Position numbers and translations under genes: made by a program. Shown here in pieces: positions 63,415-64,000 of a stretch of 64,000 nt of DNA. The stretch covers positions 20,964,679-21,028,678 of the forward strand of contig CM033342.1 of the NCBI GenBank assembly GCA_019395295.1, given 5' to 3'. The notes under the pieces are model-generated. The model worked only from the letters and a program-made list of their open reading frames with translations. It did not search any database and was not told where the DNA came from. How positions within the stretch are numbered: position 1 is the first letter of the stretch; the number at the start of each line of letters is the position of its first letter. The stretch comes from Osmanthus fragrans. Its lineage: Eukaryota > Streptophyta > Magnoliopsida > Lamiales > Oleaceae.

Positions 63415-64000
63415 TTATTGTATCCTACAATCCCTTTGTCGTCAATTCATTTTTCTGTTGGTATGTTCCCTAAACTTTCAAGTCGAATCTCATATTCACG
63501 ATCTTCAAAAGTACAAAGAGGACTACATATCGGCAATATATATTTTTTTAATTTAATATTCAGGATTTTATGATAAGTAATTATTTTTACTTCTATTTTC
63601 ATATGTTTCTAGTTATGGAATTAAACTAATCCACTGTCAATTGTGTTAGGATGAGAATAAACCGACAAACTGTTCTATACATTTGCACGAACTATTGAAA
63701 TATAAAAGACAGTATTATAACTAACATTTTGGTAACAAAATTTGTAATTATAATTTTCAATTATTACTAACTTTACAATGCAAATTTAAATTACATTGAC
63801 TATGTACAGAAATTATAATAAATTCATTGCAATCTTATATTGTCAACTTGCTAACTACAAAAGGATCACTTCTTTCTCATCCCTCCAATCACAGTCCAAC
63901 AAATTGGAGATTCACATAAATACATTTGTAAACATCATACTTGTAATCATAAAATCCAGTACAAAAACATCTATATACACTTTGAGTCACAATCTTCAAA
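63415..64000. other. Terminal spacer
   Basis: A/T-rich with no recognised coding or repeat feature. The window ends within it. Confidence 0.35.

Overview
This is nuclear DNA from a flowering plant, most likely a eudicot. Protein genes are split by short introns, flanked by A/T-rich DNA and surrounded by plant-type Ty1/copia and Ty3/gypsy retrotransposons, hAT-like elements, MITEs and SINEs. The species cannot be read from the sequence. Three host genes look intact: (1) a plastid-type half-size ABC transporter of the TAP1/ABCB26 kind on the minus strand (23872 down to 8376, 18 exons, 694 residues); (2) an intronless cytosolic ribosomal protein L27a (uL15) gene on the plus strand (40860-41300); (3) a MATE/DETOXIFICATION efflux carrier on the minus strand (54452 down to 49323, 8 exons, 518 residues). 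I assembled the exons by hand from splice signals, reading phase and family conservation. Both multi-exon models stay in frame from ATG to stop.

Layout. 1-1180: decayed transposon-type fragments (a Ulp1/C48 protease piece and a possible MULE N-terminus). 2171-7020: a Ty3/gypsy element with paired LTRs but most of reverse transcriptase, RNase H and integrase lost. 7078-7302: a tRNA-derived SINE. 8376-23872: the ABC transporter. Its last intron holds a 4.9-kb copia element (9180-14099, TSD AATGA) and intron 10 holds a related 3.0-kb deleted copia (17156-20203, TSD GATCA). 24105-26409: small inverted-repeat elements. 27592-32833: an Athila-like gypsy element with 1.5-kb LTRs (TSD ATATA) and almost no pol. 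32901-35457: a 2.56-kb non-autonomous hAT element with an exact 8-bp TSD. 35917-39059: a 1.6-kb tandem segmental duplication containing a MITE and long palindromes. 40860-41300: RPL27a. 43070-48305: three members of an unusual repeat family carrying arrays of GTCACAA, one split by a second hAT-type element. 48984-49222: the 3' end of another copia. 49323-54452: the MATE gene. 54719-58356: a large inverted-terminus block filled with A/T-rich tandem repeats. 58362-59760: a fifth GTCACAA-family member. 59907-64000: foldback and MITE copies, a SINE-like element and a short unrecognised decayed ORF.

The host genes do not form a pathway and show no co-regulation. I see no operon, CRISPR array or defence-type system. 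The most unusual signal is the five-copy GTCACAA family, with terminal repeats, a several-hundred-bp motif array and a different GC-rich core in each copy. It may be an undescribed MULE-like or gene-fragment-carrying element family. Other points worth checking are a GC-AG intron in the ABC gene, two independent copia insertions in that gene, and a PBS-like sequence repeated inside the Athila LTRs.
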